From: Streptomyces sp. TSRI0107
Lineage (GTDB): Bacteria; Actinomycetota; Actinomycetes; Streptomycetales; Streptomycetaceae
Direction of reading: 5' to 3'
NCBI RefSeq assembly: GCF_001905845.1
Contig: NZ_LIVZ01000008.1
Coordinates: 62,001-126,000 of the forward strand
DNA length: 64,000 nucleotides
Each line of letters begins with the position of its first letter. The stretch's first letter is position 1. Both the position numbers and the translations under genes were made by a program. Of the stretch, positions 33,873 to 42,587 are shown piece after piece. The notes beneath the pieces are model-generated. The model did not search any database and was not told the DNA's origin. It saw only the letters and a list, made by a program, of their open reading frames with translations.

Positions 33873-33905
33873 GCGGGCGTCTTGGGCGGGCGGGAGGATG
33901 GGGCC

Positions 33906-34541
33906 ATGAAGCTCACAAAGATGTCGCACGCCTGCGTCCGCCTCGAGAAGGACGGGCGCGTGCTCGTCATCGACCCCGGCGGGTTCACGGAGGCGGACGC
34001 CGCCGTCGGCGCGGAGGCGGTCCTGGTCACCCACGAGCACCCCGACCACTTCGACGAGGGCCGGCTGCGGGCCGCCCTGGAGGCGAACCCGGCCGCCGAG
34101 ATCTGGACCCTGAAGTCGGTCGCGGAGCAGATCTCGGCGGCGTTCCCGGGCCGGGTGCACACCGTCGGCCACGGCGACACCTTCACCGCGGCGGGCTTCG
34201 ACGTGGAGGTCCACGGCGAGCTGCACGCGGTGATCCACCCGGACATCCCGCGCGTCACCAACGTCGGCTACCTGATCGACGGCGGCACCGTCTTCCACCC
34301 CGGCGACGCCCTCACCGTGCCCGGCCGGCCGGTGGAGACGCTGATGCTGCCGGTGATGGCCCCGTGGAACAAGATCTCCGAGGTCATCGACTACGTCCGC
34401 GAGGTCCGCCCGCGGCGCGCCTACGACGTCCACGACGCCCTCCTCACCGACCTGGCCCGCCCGATCTACGACCGCCAGATCGGGCAGCTCGGCGGCGCCG
34501 AGCACCTGCGGCTGACGCCGGGCGACTCCGCCGAGGTGTGA
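33906..34541 (+). CDS. MBL-fold metallo-hydrolase (UPF0173-like)
   Basis: A 211-residue metallo-beta-lactamase-fold protein with THEHPDHFD (HxHxDH), GELHAVIHPDIP, HPGDAL and DVHDALL metal-site motifs. It resembles L-ascorbate-6-phosphate-lactonase-like/UPF0173 hydrolases; substrate unknown. The ATG at 33906 follows GGGAGGA; the in-frame upstream start at 33882 is weaker. It is 33 nt after the fusion gene and 57 nt before exonuclease III, so the three may be one transcript. Confidence 0.9.
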   Translation: MKLTKMSHACVRLEKDGRVLVIDPGGFTEADAAVGAEAVLVTHEHPDHFDEGRLRAALEANPAAEIWTLKSVAEQISAAFPGRVHTVGHGDTFTAAGFDVEVHGELHAVIHPDIPRVTNVGYLIDGGTVFHPGDALTVPGRPVETLMLPVMAPWNKISEVIDYVREVRPRRAYDVHDALLTDLARPIYDRQIGQLGGAEHLRLTPGDSAEV

Positions 34542-34598
34542 GCCGCCCGACCCCCGGGCGGGACCGCGTTGTCGGTGCCGCCCGGTAGGTTGTGAGAC

Positions 34599-35378
34599 AT
34601 GCGCATCGCGACCTGGAACGTGAACTCGATCACCGCCCGCCTGCCGAGGCTGCTGGCCTGGCTGGAGAGCAGCGGCACCGACGTGCTCTGCCTCCAGGAG
34701 GCCAAGGTCGCCGAGGAGCAGTTCCCGTTCGACGAGCTGCGCGACCTCGGCTACGAGGCGGCGGTGCACGCCACCGGCCGCTGGAACGGGGTGGCGGTGC
34801 TCTCCCGCGTCGGCCTGGAGGACGTGGTCAAGGGCCTGCCCGGCGACCCCGGCTTCGACGGCGTCGTCGAGCCCCGCGCCGTCTCCGCCACCTGCGGCCC
34901 GGTCCGCGTCTGGTCGGTGTACGTGCCGAACGGCCGCGAGGTCGAGCACCCGCACTACGCGTACAAGCTCCAGTGGTTCGAGGCCCTGAAGGCGGCCGTC
35001 GCGGGCGACGCGGGCGGCAGCCGCCCGTTCGCCGTGCTGGGCGACTACAACGTGGCGCCGACCGACGACGACGTCTACGACCGGGCCGCCTTCGAGGGCT
35101 CCACCCACGTCACCCCGGCCGAGCGCGCCGCCCTGGCCTCCCTGCGCGAGGCGGGCCTGAACGACGTCGTCCCGCGCCCCCTGAAGTACGACCACCCGTT
35201 CACGTACTGGGACTACCGCCAGCTCTGCTTCCCCAAGAACCGCGGCATGCGCATCGACCTGGTCTACGGCAACGCGCCGTTCGCCGGGGCCGTCAAGGAC
35301 GCGTACGTGGACCGCGAGGAGCGCAAGGGCAAGGGCGCCTCGGACCACGCGCCGGTCGTCGTCGACCTGGACGTGTAG
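34599..35378 (+). CDS. xth: Exodeoxyribonuclease III
   Basis: A 259-residue exonuclease III/AP endonuclease of the EEP superfamily: TWNVNSITAR, LCLQEAKV (catalytic Glu), GRWNGVAVLS, YVPNGREVEHPHYAYK (active-site Tyr), GDYNVAPTDDDVY and the C-terminal SDHAPV His. All catalytic residues are present. It repairs abasic sites and 3'-blocked ends. Start MRIATWNVNS is family standard. Confidence 0.97.
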   Translation: MRIATWNVNSITARLPRLLAWLESSGTDVLCLQEAKVAEEQFPFDELRDLGYEAAVHATGRWNGVAVLSRVGLEDVVKGLPGDPGFDGVVEPRAVSATCGPVRVWSVYVPNGREVEHPHYAYKLQWFEALKAAVAGDAGGSRPFAVLGDYNVAPTDDDVYDRAAFEGSTHVTPAERAALASLREAGLNDVVPRPLKYDHPFTYWDYRQLCFPKNRGMRIDLVYGNAPFAGAVKDAYVDREERKGKGASDHAPVVVDLDV

Positions 35379-35406
35379 CGCGGGCCGGGGGAGACCCGGC
35401 CCGAGG

Positions 35407-37167
35407 TCACAGCAGCCGCAGGTCCACCGACCCCGCCAGGGCCGCGAGGCCCGTGTCGCCGGGATGCAGATGGTCCCCGCTGTCGTAGGCGGGCAGCATC
35501 CGGGACGGCCGCTCGGGGTCCCGGATCACCGCGTCGAAGTCGAGCACCCCGTCGAACACCCCGGCGCCGCGGATCCAGTCGTTCAGGGCGACCCGCTCGG
35601 CGTCGGCGGCGGCGGTGCACCGGGCCTCGCCCTCGCAGGGCAGGACGGTCGCCGCCAGCACCCGCAGCCCGCGCGCGTGCGCCCGGTCGGCGATCTCCCG
35701 CAGCCCGGCGGCCACCTGGTCCGCGCTCGCGCCCCAGCGCACGTCGTTCACGCCCTGGAAGACCACCACGGTCCGCGCCGAGGTCTGGGCGAGGACGTCC
35801 CGGTCGAGCCGGTGCACGGCGCTCACCCCGCCCGTGTCGGTGGACACCCCGTCGCCGGGGTAGCGGTCGCCGACCACGCGGTTCGCCGAGATGCCCTGGT
35901 TGAGCACCCCGTAGTGCGGCACCTCCCGCTGGGCCAGCAGCCGCCGGGCCAGCGCGTCGGGCCAGCGCCGGTTGGCGTCCACGGTCGACTTGTCCCCGTC
36001 GGTGATCGAGTCGCCGAGCAGCACCACCGACCCCGGCCCGCCGCCCACGTCCACCCCGGTGAGCAGCGGCCAGCTGGTGATGACCGTGGTGTACGCGGAC
36101 GCCGAGCCGTCGGCCGAGTGGTCGCCGGTCTCGCTGACGTACGACCGCTGCTGCGCCAGCCGGTGCACCGGCGCCGCCGGCACCGTGCCGGGGAGGTGGA
36201 AGCTGACCAGCAGGTTGGTGTCCGGCGGCACGTCGAAGTCGACCGGGTCGGTCCAGGCCTGCGCGCCCGCCGGGATCTCGACGCCCGCCGCGCCCCGGAA
36301 CCTCAGCGGCACCGGCGTGCCGCGCGCCGCCGCGCCCGACGCCTGCACCGCGACCGTGGCGCCGCCGATCCGGACCGGCGCGGCGGCGAAGGTGTTGTCG
36401 AAGCGCAGCCGCACCCGTGGGCCGCCCGCGGAGGTGTGCACGACCAGCCGCAGCGTCCGGTCGGTCCACGGCCCGACGGCCGGATACCCGGCGGTCGCGG
36501 TCGCCCAGCTGCCGGTCCAGCCGGCGGTGCCGGCCCGCACCGACACCGCGAACACATGGAGTCCGGCCGCCGTCGGCAGCGTCACGGAGGCGACCTGGCG
36601 GCCCGGCACGATCGGCACCGTCACCACGTACAGCCGCGCCTTCTCGGCGAGTTGGCCGCCCGGAGTGTTGATGTGCGGCAGGGCCACCGCCTTGGTGGCG
36701 AGCGGGCCCCGGCGCCAGTCGGGTGCGGTGAGCGGATACGGGGAGGCGGAGCCGTCGGCGTACCCGACCGTGCCGGAGCCGGTCACGTCCTGCCCGGCGC
36801 TGCCCGCGACCAGGAAGGCGAGGGCGTCGCCGCGGCCGTGGACGCGGACCTTCTGGCCGGCGGCGACGACGTTGTCCGGCTCGCCGGGCGCCGGACGCGC
36901 CCAGGTCAGCCGGGCGCCCTGCACGGTGAGCGCACGGCCGCGCGTCCAGCCCGCGGCGGTGAGGTCCGCCGCCGACAGGGAGGCGCCGCTGCCGTCGAAG
37001 TCCGCCTCGGCGGGGCGGGCGTCGTCGCTGACGGCCGTGTTGTCGAACAGCCGGGTGATCGGCTGCGGCCCGGCCCGCCGTTCGTCCTCGGCTCCGGCGG
37101 CGGCGGTGGGTACCGTCACCGCGCACAGGAACAGGACGACCACGAGCCCCCGGAACCCTCGGCGCAC
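35407..37167 (-). CDS. Secreted SGNH/GDSL-family hydrolase
   Basis: A 586-residue exported esterase-like protein. A signal peptide occupies the N-terminus (GFRGLVVVLFLCAVTVPTAAAG). The SGNH core is in the C-terminal half: LLGDSITDG (block I Ser), QGISANRVVGD (Gly), FQGVNDVRWG (Asn block III) and DHLHPGD (Asp/His block V). The N-terminal half is a beta-rich region of unknown role. The GTG at 37167 is chosen because GGAGG stands 8 nt before it; the longer frame from ATG 37206 adds charged residues ahead of the signal. It probably removes acyl groups from a polysaccharide or lipid outside the cell. Confidence 0.9.
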   Translation of the reverse strand: MRRGFRGLVVVLFLCAVTVPTAAAGAEDERRAGPQPITRLFDNTAVSDDARPAEADFDGSGASLSAADLTAAGWTRGRALTVQGARLTWARPAPGEPDNVVAAGQKVRVHGRGDALAFLVAGSAGQDVTGSGTVGYADGSASPYPLTAPDWRRGPLATKAVALPHINTPGGQLAEKARLYVVTVPIVPGRQVASVTLPTAAGLHVFAVSVRAGTAGWTGSWATATAGYPAVGPWTDRTLRLVVHTSAGGPRVRLRFDNTFAAAPVRIGGATVAVQASGAAARGTPVPLRFRGAAGVEIPAGAQAWTDPVDFDVPPDTNLLVSFHLPGTVPAAPVHRLAQQRSYVSETGDHSADGSASAYTTVITSWPLLTGVDVGGGPGSVVLLGDSITDGDKSTVDANRRWPDALARRLLAQREVPHYGVLNQGISANRVVGDRYPGDGVSTDTGGVSAVHRLDRDVLAQTSARTVVVFQGVNDVRWGASADQVAAGLREIADRAHARGLRVLAATVLPCEGEARCTAAADAERVALNDWIRGAGVFDGVLDFDAVIRDPERPSRMLPAYDSGDHLHPGDTGLAALAGSVDLRLL

Positions 37168-37338
37168 CAACCGGACCTCCCGACACAGCGGACACGGACA
37201 CCGCATCGTGAAGCTAGGCAGGCGTCAGGGACCCGTCAACGAACGGGGCGTCAACACGGCGTGAAACCGCCCGCGGGCGTGGTGTGGAGGGGGCCCGCCC
37301 GGTGGTGCGTTCGAGGGTGTGAGTGACAGGCTGGGCAT

Positions 37339-37746
37339 ATGAACATCCCTTTCCTGGGCAACCGGCGCACGCGGCGAGGGGCTCCCGATCCCGAGGGCAT
37401 CGCCGGACTCCTGGCCGAATGCGAGCTGCTGCGCTCCCAGGCGGGGCGGGCGGGGGTCCGGCTCGACGACACGGTCGCCTCGCTGGAGGCGCTGGACCAG
37501 CTGGTGCCGGGCTGGCGGGACGACGCGGAGACCCTGCCCTGGCTGGGCAACGACGCCGGTCTGTACCTGGGCACCGTGGTGGTGCGGACCGTGCCGGGCG
37601 CCGCCTGGGGGTTCCGGTCCGACGGGCAGCCGGTCGTCCGGCTCGCCTCGGGGCGAGAGGTCGACGTGGTGGCCGCCGGACAGGAGTGGGCGGCCAGCGG
37701 GGTGCCCGAGCTGTCGCAGCTGTATGCCGAGGTCGCGGAGGCCTGA
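37339..37746 (+). CDS. Conserved Streptomyces hypothetical protein (DUF6278-like)
   Basis: A 135-residue protein, MNIPFLGNRRTRRG at the start, an alpha-helical part with LLAECELLRSQAGRAGVRLDD, then a beta-rich part with NDAGLYLGTVVVRTVPGAAW. I recognise it as a conserved actinobacterial family (DUF6278 from memory). No catalytic motif, signal peptide or membrane helix is visible. Divergent from the SGNH hydrolase gene. Confidence 0.75.
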   Translation: MNIPFLGNRRTRRGAPDPEGIAGLLAECELLRSQAGRAGVRLDDTVASLEALDQLVPGWRDDAETLPWLGNDAGLYLGTVVVRTVPGAAWGFRSDGQPVVRLASGREVDVVAAGQEWAASGVPELSQLYAEVAEA

Positions 37747-37814
37747 ACAGGCCAGTTGACGTAAATACGGCTTATGCCCGAAAGGTGCGTGTCGCTCCTT
37801 AACTCCCTTCTGTG

Positions 37815-38022
37815 ATGGATAGTTTCGGCAGCCGGACAGAGCCGAGAGTGGGGACCCCGAGCATGGTCGTCGATCCCTTGACCGAGCCGCGTGATGTCGA
37901 CGAAGGGGGCGGATGAGTCCTCCACGGGCGAGCCCGCCGCACCGGACGTCGACTACGATGTGCCGTTCGTCCCCGTGGTGATGGCGGGCTCGCCGTTCCG
38001 CGTAGGGAGGCGTGGACCGTGA
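37815..38022 (+). pseudogene. Two short overlapping frames, possible broken gene
   Basis: A 33-codon frame from ATG 37815 (MDSFGSRTEPRVGTPSMVVD onward) ends at TGA 37914; a second 42-codon frame from ATG 37894 (MSTKGADESSTGEPAAPDVD onward) ends at TGA 38020. Both show gene-like codon use, and they could be one reading frame broken by a frameshift in the GAAGGGGGCGG run, or two very small genes. A TTGACG box at 37756 may be a promoter. I recognise no family. The rest of this 322-bp gap shows nothing else. Confidence 0.3.
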
Positions 38023-38068
38023 GGGGGCAGCGGTACCCAGAGCCGGGCCGTCCGGCCGCGGCCGCCGA

Positions 38069-39637
38069 TCACTGCTCGCGCAACGGCACCGACACGTACG
38101 ACGGGTCGGCCGCCGGCGAGGAGAAGGTCAGCCGTGCGCCGGACGGGTTGTGCTCGACGTAGAGCGGGTCGACCGTGTCGACGACCAGGGCGAGCCGGTG
38201 GCCCGCCGGGACGTCGTAGGCCGTGGAGAACAGCTCCAGGTCGACGGTGAACGGCTTTCCGGGCGTCCGCCCGTGGAAGGTGTACGGCGCGTTGCTGACC
38301 AGCTTGCCGAGGCCGAGCGGGCCCACGTCGTAGAGGTAGGCGACGAGGGTTCCGCTCTCCTCGGTCGGGGTGACCGTGGTGTGCAGTTCGGCGGTGCCGC
38401 GCACCCGCTGGGCGGTGGCGTACTTCTCCGACTGCCAGACGGCGGCCCAGCGGCGGGGGAGCAGGGGGATCGAGGCGGTCGGGGGGACCCGGGCGAGCTG
38501 GTCGAGGATGCCGGACAGGAAGATGATCCCGCCGTCCGCCCCGGAGTTGACGTTCGTGTGGATCGTGGTGCTGCCGCCGAGGGCGATCTTCCGGTGGGTC
38601 GCGGCGACCGACTTCCAGTCGGGGTAGTCCTCGTAGCCGCCCGACGAGCGGGGCTTGAGCCGGACCGGCTGTTCACGGTCGATGCCGTTGTCCTCGCCCT
38701 TGAGATGGTGGTCGAACCAGCGCTCGGTGTCGGTCCACACGTCGTTGGGCAGCCCGAGCAGGCCCGTCGCCTCGGCGGTGGCGTGGTCGCCGGGGCGCAG
38801 CTGGAGTCTCTTCGGACCGGTCAGCTTCTCGTAGAAGTCGGCGTACTGGTTGGGCGGGAAGATCGTGTCGCCCCAGGCGTTGGCGAGCATGACGGCCGTG
38901 CCGTGGTCGTTGATCCGGTCGACGTAGGCCGCGGGGGAGCGCTTGGCGCCCCAGGCGAGCATCTCGTCCTCCTTGTCGAGGTTCGACGCGAAGAAGTCCT
39001 GGAAGATCTGCTGGAGTTCGGCGCTCGGGCGGCCGGTGATCGACCCCGCGCCCTGGAGCAGGGCGGCCGCCTGGGCGTGCTGGGTGCGGCCGGAGTAGAT
39101 CGAGTCGATCAGGTCGGCCCAGCCGCTGAGCGCGGCGACCGCCTTGACCCGCTCGTCGTGCGCGGCGGTGAGCAGGCTGATGCCGGCGCCGTAGGAGACG
39201 CCCGCCATGCCGACGTTGCCGCCGTCGGACGGGGTGTGGGCCAGCGCCCAGTCGATCACCTTCGAGGCGTCGGCTATGTCGGGCGGACCCGCGACCTCTA
39301 TGTGGCCGCCGGACTGCCAGAAGCCGCGCACGTTGTAGGTGACGACCACATACCCGGAGTCGGCGAGCCGCTGCGCCTGGGCCAGGTACTCGATCTGGGG
39401 CGTGGCCCAGCTCGTGGGGAGCACGATCAGCGGGTAGCGGCGGGAGCCGTCCGCGCCGGCGGGCGTGACGACGTTCGCCTTGAGCGTCGTGCCGCCGTCG
39501 CCGGTGATGTCGACGAACCGGACGCCGTTCGGCGCGGCGTGCGCGGCCGGCGCCGCGGTGAGGACGCTGCCGGCGATCAGGGTCGCGGAGACGGCGCCGA
39601 CGGCGGTCGTGCGCAGGGCCTTGCGATGGTGTCCCAC
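38069..39637 (-). CDS. Secreted CocE/NonD-family hydrolase (X-Pro dipeptidyl-peptidase, S15-like)
   Basis: A 522-residue exported alpha/beta hydrolase. A Sec signal peptide ends near AHAA (residue about 35). The catalytic Ser is in GVSYGAG, the Asp in NAWGDTIFP and the His in GDHATAEA; the C-terminal jelly-roll domain with AYDVPAGHRLALVVDTVDP is typical of CocE/X-Pro dipeptidyl-peptidases. It would cleave esters or peptides outside the cell. The upstream 145 bp carries repeated GGTAACC elements (39702 and 39724) near the likely promoter. Confidence 0.92.
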   Translation of the reverse strand: MGHHRKALRTTAVGAVSATLIAGSVLTAAPAAHAAPNGVRFVDITGDGGTTLKANVVTPAGADGSRRYPLIVLPTSWATPQIEYLAQAQRLADSGYVVVTYNVRGFWQSGGHIEVAGPPDIADASKVIDWALAHTPSDGGNVGMAGVSYGAGISLLTAAHDERVKAVAALSGWADLIDSIYSGRTQHAQAAALLQGAGSITGRPSAELQQIFQDFFASNLDKEDEMLAWGAKRSPAAYVDRINDHGTAVMLANAWGDTIFPPNQYADFYEKLTGPKRLQLRPGDHATAEATGLLGLPNDVWTDTERWFDHHLKGEDNGIDREQPVRLKPRSSGGYEDYPDWKSVAATHRKIALGGSTTIHTNVNSGADGGIIFLSGILDQLARVPPTASIPLLPRRWAAVWQSEKYATAQRVRGTAELHTTVTPTEESGTLVAYLYDVGPLGLGKLVSNAPYTFHGRTPGKPFTVDLELFSTAYDVPAGHRLALVVDTVDPLYVEHNPSGARLTFSSPAADPSYVSVPLREQ

Positions 39638-39782
39638 GGGTCACTCCTCACTCGTGTCACTGCACGTGTCACTGCAAAGTCCGGTGCAAAGTGACCCGAC
39701 GGTAACCTCGACCCTTTACCGGTGGTAACCCGTGGGTAAGTTACGTGAAAGTAACAATCATTGAAGGCTGGATCGACAGGCC

Positions 39783-40538
39783 TCAGGAGGCGCGGTGCGA
39801 GGTCCGGGGAGCTGCCGCCGGGACGGGCGCCTGCGCCGCTCGCGTCACGTCCGCCACCATCTCCACCACGTCCGGGCCGTACGCCTGCGAGTTGACCACT
39901 CTCAGCAGCAGCACGAACGAGCCCGTGCCGTACTTGCGCGACAGCCGCTCGTGGTTGCGGGCGAGATAGCGGGTGGCCGCCTGGTTGGTGATCGCGGTCT
40001 GCCCGCAGAAGAGGAACACCGGCCGGTCGCCGTGGCTGTGGTCGACGGTGAGCCGCGCGAGCAGTGCGTACTCGGCCCGGCCCGGCTCCAACCGGTGGCG
40101 GTCCGCGCCTATCCGGAAAGCCCCGCGGTCCGGGCCGGGTTCGGCGTCGGTGTTCATCCGCACCCCGGGCAGCAGGGACGCCAGATGCGCCGCCATCCGC
40201 CGGTTCGAGGCGGGGCCGCCCACACAGAACTCGGTGCGTTCCCCGAAGCCCTGACGGGCCGCGTCGTGGGGCAGCACCTGGGCGTGGGCCCGGCAGTCCT
40301 TGATCAGCGCGGCGAGTTCGAGCAGCGCGAACACGTCGTACCGCATCACGGCCAGTTCGGGGCCGGCGGCACCGCGGTTGACCACCAGCAGCGCCTCCGA
40401 CTCGTCCGGCAGGCCGAAGAACGCCTGCTTGCGACGGAGCCTGCGCCGCCACAGGTGGGTACGGGTGAACCAGCCCAGCGCGGCGCTGATGCCGGTGGCC
40501 AGCACACCGAGGACGATGTTGCGCACGTCGTCGTTCAT
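39783..40538 (-). CDS. Membrane-anchored conserved hypothetical protein
   Basis: A 251-residue protein with one N-terminal transmembrane helix (about residues 7-24, NIVLGVLATGISAALGWF) followed by a basic stop-transfer RRRLRRK and a cytoplasmic domain. That domain has ALLVVNRGAAGPELAVMRYDV, FCVGGPASNRRMAAHL and FLFCGQTAITNQAATRYLA, suggesting an alpha/beta fold. I do not recognise the family. It is divergent from the gamma-glutamyltransferase gene. Confidence 0.75.
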   Translation of the reverse strand: MNDDVRNIVLGVLATGISAALGWFTRTHLWRRRLRRKQAFFGLPDESEALLVVNRGAAGPELAVMRYDVFALLELAALIKDCRAHAQVLPHDAARQGFGERTEFCVGGPASNRRMAAHLASLLPGVRMNTDAEPGPDRGAFRIGADRHRLEPGRAEYALLARLTVDHSHGDRPVFLFCGQTAITNQAATRYLARNHERLSRKYGTGSFVLLLRVVNSQAYGPDVVEMVADVTRAAQAPVPAAAPRTSHRAS

Positions 40539-40654
40539 GGCCGCGCATGCTAGCGGGCCGCGGCAAACCCGTGTTCGACACCCGCGAGTTGCGCTCCTGA
40601 CGGGGCCATGCGAATGGATTAGGCTGCGCGGACGGTTCCAGACTGGAGGTGCGG

Positions 40655-42463
40655 ATGCGTCGCCCTGTCGTGCGGAAACTGACGGTCCTGGCGGTGTCGG
40701 CCGCCGTGGTGTCGGTGGGAGCGGCCGCCCCGCCCGCCCCGGCCGCCGGAAAGATCCCGGCCGCCGAGAAGGTGCCGGTCGCCGTCGGCCACGGCGGCGC
40801 CGTGGCCAGCGTCGACCCGGACGCCTCCGCCGCCGGCATCGAAGTGCTCAGGAACGGCGGCAACGCCGTCGACGCGGCCGTCGCCACCGCCGCCGCGCTC
40901 GGCGTCACCGAGCCGTACTCCGCGGGCATCGGCGGAGGCGGCTACTTCGTCTACTACGACGCCAAGTCACGCACCGTGCACACCCTCGACGGCCGCGAGA
41001 CCGCGCCGCTGACCGCCGGCTCCGGTCTCTTCCTGGAGGACGGCAAGCCCATCCCCTTCGCCGAGGCCGTCAGCAGCGGCCTCGCCGTCGGCACCCCCGG
41101 CACGCCCGCCACCTGGCGCACCGCGCTGGACCGATGGGGCAGCGAACGGCTCGGCACCCTGCTGAAGCCGGCCGTACGGCTGGCCCGCGACGGCTTCACC
41201 GTCGACGCCACCTTCCGCGCGCAGACCGCCGCCAACGAGACCCGGTTCCGCCACTTCCCGGACACCGCCGGACTGTTCCTGCCCGGCGGGCAACTCCCCG
41301 TCGTCGGCTCGACGTTCAAGAACCCCGACCTCGCCCGCACCTACGAGGAGCTGGCCCGCAAGGGCGTCGGCGCGCTCTACCGCGGCGACCTCGCCGACGA
41401 CATCGTCGACACCGTCAACAAGCCGCCCGTGGACCCGGGTTCGAACTGGAACGCCCGCCCCGGCGACCTCTCCGCGAAGGACCTGGCGGCCTACCGCGTC
41501 AAGCGCCAGGCACCCAGCAGGACGTCGTACCGCGGGCTCGACGTCTACTCGATGGCGCCCTCCTCCTCCGGCGGCACCACGGTCGGCGAGGCCCTCAACA
41601 TCCTGGAGCGGACCGACCTCTCCGAGGCGAGCGACGCCCAGTACCTGCACCGCTACATCGAGGCCAGCCGGATCGCGTTCGCCGACCGCGGGCGCTGGGT
41701 CGGCGACCCCGCCTTCGAGGACGTACCGACCAAGGAGCTGCTGTCGCAGCGGTACGCCGACTCGCGCGGCTGCCTCATCAAGGACGACGCGGTGCTCACC
41801 AGCCCGCTCGCGCCGGGGGACCCGCGCGACCCGGTGGCCTGCGGCGCCGGCGGCACGGCGGCGCCCACGACGTACGAGGGTGACAGCACCACGCACCTGA
41901 CGGTCGCCGACAAGTGGGGCAACGTCGTCTCCTACACCCTCACCATCGAGCAGACCGGCGGCAGCGGCATCACCGTGCCGGGCCGCGGGTTCCTCCTCAA
42001 CAACGAGCTGACCGACTTCTCCTTCGCCCCCGCCAACCCGGCCGTCCACGACCCGAACCTGCCCGGCCCCGGCAAGCGGCCCCGGTCGTCGATGTCGCCG
42101 ACGATCGTGCTGGACCGCCACGACCGGCCGGTCGTGGCGCTCGGCTCGCCCGGCGGCGCCACCATCATCACCACCGTGCTGCAGACCCTGACCGGGTTCC
42201 TCGACCGCAGCCTGCCGCTCGTCGACGCCATCGCCGCACCGCGTGCCAGCCAGCGCAACGCCGCCCAGACCGAACTCGAACCCGGCCTGTACGACAGCGC
42301 CCTGCGGACCGAACTGGAGGGCATCGGCCACGCCTTCCGGCCCAACCCGGAGATCGGCGCCGCGACCGGCGTACAGCGACTGCCCGGCGGGAAGTGGCTC
42401 GCGGCGGCCGAGACGGTACGGCGGGGCGGGGGCTCGGCGATGGTCGTGCGGCCGGCGTCCTAG
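40655..42463 (+). CDS. ggt: Gamma-glutamyltransferase (secreted)
   Basis: A 602-residue Ntn-hydrolase precursor. An N-terminal signal peptide runs to about residue 32. GGNAVDAAVATAAALGVTEP and GIGGGGYFV are family motifs; the autoprocessing nucleophile is T413 in DSTTHLTV, followed by GRGFLLNNELTDFS and RPRSSMSPTIVL. Self-cleavage would give large and small subunits acting on glutathione and other gamma-glutamyl compounds outside the cell. The ATG at 40655 is preferred to a GTG at 40649 that overlaps the GGAGG ribosome site. Confidence 0.96.
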   Translation: MRRPVVRKLTVLAVSAAVVSVGAAAPPAPAAGKIPAAEKVPVAVGHGGAVASVDPDASAAGIEVLRNGGNAVDAAVATAAALGVTEPYSAGIGGGGYFVYYDAKSRTVHTLDGRETAPLTAGSGLFLEDGKPIPFAEAVSSGLAVGTPGTPATWRTALDRWGSERLGTLLKPAVRLARDGFTVDATFRAQTAANETRFRHFPDTAGLFLPGGQLPVVGSTFKNPDLARTYEELARKGVGALYRGDLADDIVDTVNKPPVDPGSNWNARPGDLSAKDLAAYRVKRQAPSRTSYRGLDVYSMAPSSSGGTTVGEALNILERTDLSEASDAQYLHRYIEASRIAFADRGRWVGDPAFEDVPTKELLSQRYADSRGCLIKDDAVLTSPLAPGDPRDPVACGAGGTAAPTTYEGDSTTHLTVADKWGNVVSYTLTIEQTGGSGITVPGRGFLLNNELTDFSFAPANPAVHDPNLPGPGKRPRSSMSPTIVLDRHDRPVVALGSPGGATIITTVLQTLTGFLDRSLPLVDAIAAPRASQRNAAQTELEPGLYDSALRTELEGIGHAFRPNPEIGAATGVQRLPGGKWLAAAETVRRGGGSAMVVRPAS

Positions 42464-42494
42464 ACCGCGCCGCGAGGCCGGCCGGGGTATGGGT

Positions 42495-42524
42495 CTGACA
42501 GATCGTCTTCGGGACGGCTACGAT
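42495..42524 (+). promoter_or_regulatory. Candidate sigma-70-type promoter of the MoxR operon
   Basis: CTGACA (42495-42500) and TACGAT (42519-42524) with an 18-bp spacer lie about 64 nt before the first gene of the three-gene operon. Confidence 0.5.
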
Positions 42525-42587
42525 GTCCGCGATGATGAACTTCTCCTCATACGGATTGGAGGACTCGTCCGCGCAAGGTGAGTGCTG

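Noticed and set aside
32643..35348. A 901-codon minus-strand frame opposite pcaDC, the MBL protein and xth
   Set aside because: Antisense to three clear gene families; composition is Gly/Arg/Val-rich with no domain.
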